From NCBI GenBank assembly GCA_002450335.1, contig DJZB01000029.1, forward strand, positions 1 to 6,393: a stretch of 6,393 nucleotides of DNA, in the 5' to 3' direction. Source of the DNA: Rhodobiaceae bacterium UBA6963 (GTDB lineage: Bacteria; Pseudomonadota; Alphaproteobacteria; RS24). The notes beneath the pieces are model-generated. The model worked only from the letters and a program-made list of their open reading frames with translations, was not told the DNA's origin and did no database searches. Position numbers and translations under genes: made by a program. How positions within the stretch are numbered: position 1 is the stretch's first letter; each line of letters starts with the position of its first letter. This document shows positions 5,617-6,393 of this stretch, piece after piece.

Positions 5617-6393
5617 ATGGAAAATCATAATTTCAAGGAAGTGGAAGACCTGGATCTTTTGAACGTTGCAGATCCACAGAATTTCGTCGACGGGTCCATT
5701 TTCGAGTTATTCGAAAAATTGCGCCGTGAAGATCCTGTTCATTTTTGTGCTAATAGTCCCTATGGACCGTATTGGTCCGTGACACGTTATGAAGACATCA
5801 TGACAGTGGACACAAGCCACCACATCTACTCTTCAGCTGCTGCACTGGGCGGCATCATGATTGATGATGCAATCCATAATGACCCGGAACATGACTTTCA
5901 ACTCGAAAATTTTATATCCATGGATCCGCCTCGGCACGCGCCTCAGCGTAAGGCTGTTCAGGCCATCGCTTCACGTCCGGCCATCGACAGCTACAAAGAC
6001 CTTGTCCGTAGCCGCACTGCCAAGCTTTTGGATGATCTGCCTGATGGTGAAACCTTTGACTGGGTGCAGCATGTTTCCATCGAATTGACGGTTCAAATGC
6101 TGGCAACGCTGTTTGATTTCCCATTTGAAGACAGGCACAAACTTGTGCGCTGGTCAGATATTGGAACCGCCAGTGAAGGCTCGGAACTCATCGTAGATCA
6201 AAAAGCACGCATCGCAGAACTTATGGAGTGTCTTGAATATTTCACCCGTTTGCACAATGAGCGCGCAAATCAAGAGCCGAAATTCGATCTAATTTCCATG
6301 ATGGCGCATGACCCGAGCACAAGTAATCTCGACCCTTTAGCTTATCTGGCCAATGTAGGGTTGCTGATTGTGGGAGGCAATGACACCACACGC
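5617..6393 (+). CDS. cyp153: Cytochrome P450, CYP153-like alkane/fatty-acid hydroxylase (5' part, cut by window end)
   Basis: The first 259 codons of a soluble bacterial P450, open at the right edge. Stretches recall CYP153 enzymes, which hydroxylate the terminal carbon of medium-chain alkanes or fatty acids using ferredoxin and ferredoxin reductase: 'LRREDPVHF' (35-43), 'GPYWSVTRYEDI' (50-61), 'MDPPRHAPQRK' (102-112, helix C with H107 and R111 near the heme propionates), 'TFDWVQHVSIELT', 'MLATLFDFPFEDR', and the I-helix 'LIVGGNDTTR' (250-259) with the acid-alcohol pair D256-T257 for oxygen activation. The heme-binding cysteine loop and ExxR lie beyond the window. The ATG at 5617 has GGGGAG 7 nt upstream. 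The first 15 residues are not conserved as far as I can tell. No redox partner gene is visible. Family call is from memory of CYP153 sequences; membership of another related P450 family is possible. Confidence 0.88.
   Translation, partial: MENHNFKEVEDLDLLNVADPQNFVDGSIFELFEKLRREDPVHFCANSPYGPYWSVTRYEDIMTVDTSHHIYSSAAALGGIMIDDAIHNDPEHDFQLENFISMDPPRHAPQRKAVQAIASRPAIDSYKDLVRSRTAKLLDDLPDGETFDWVQHVSIELTVQMLATLFDFPFEDRHKLVRWSDIGTASEGSELIVDQKARIAELMECLEYFTRLHNERANQEPKFDLISMMAHDPSTSNLDPLAYLANVGLLIVGGNDTTR

Noticed and set aside
5861..6124. Short open frames at 5861-6088 (+) and 5912-6124 (-)
   Set aside because: Both are shadows of the P450 reading frame, which is continuous from 5617 to the window end without a stop.

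Overview
The window reads as ordinary chromosomal DNA of an alphaproteobacterium, probably an aerobic and possibly marine one (inference). The reasons are: separate Rieske, cytochrome b and cytochrome c1 genes in that order (a petABC/fbcFBC operon, not the fused b-c1 gene of some rhizobia), an oxygen-dependent coproporphyrinogen oxidase whose C-terminus stops at 'RWP' as I recall for alphaproteobacterial HemF, and a CCA-adding enzyme of the alphaproteobacterial style. The genus cannot be read from the sequence.

Layout from left to right. 6-341 (+) is a small protein with a helix-turn-helix-like region; its left edge is close to the window start. 354-2985 (-) is the complete three-gene cytochrome bc1 operon, transcribed leftward as petA (Rieske), petB (cytochrome b), petC (cytochrome c1). 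A 163-bp divergent intergenic region separates it from hemF at 3149-4012 (+). hemF converges on cca at 4041-5312 (-), with an AT-only repeat at the junction. 5313-5616 is a 304-bp AT-rich divergent intergenic region holding a probable cca promoter, two perfect palindromes and a plausible promoter for the last gene. 5617-6393 (+) is the first 259 codons of a cytochrome P450 closely resembling the CYP153 alkane/fatty-acid terminal hydroxylases; it runs off the right edge before the heme-binding cysteine.

How the genes fit together: the bc1 complex moves electrons from quinol to cytochrome c and carries three hemes (two b, one c). HemF makes protoporphyrinogen precursor for those hemes in the presence of oxygen, so the divergent pet/hemF pair is functionally coherent. 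Cca finishes tRNA 3' ends and is an unrelated housekeeping gene. The P450 is the one accessory-type gene, and the palindromes just upstream of it are the most interesting non-coding signal. I see no mobile element, CRISPR array, tRNA or rRNA, and no clear sign of a new multi-gene system in this window.
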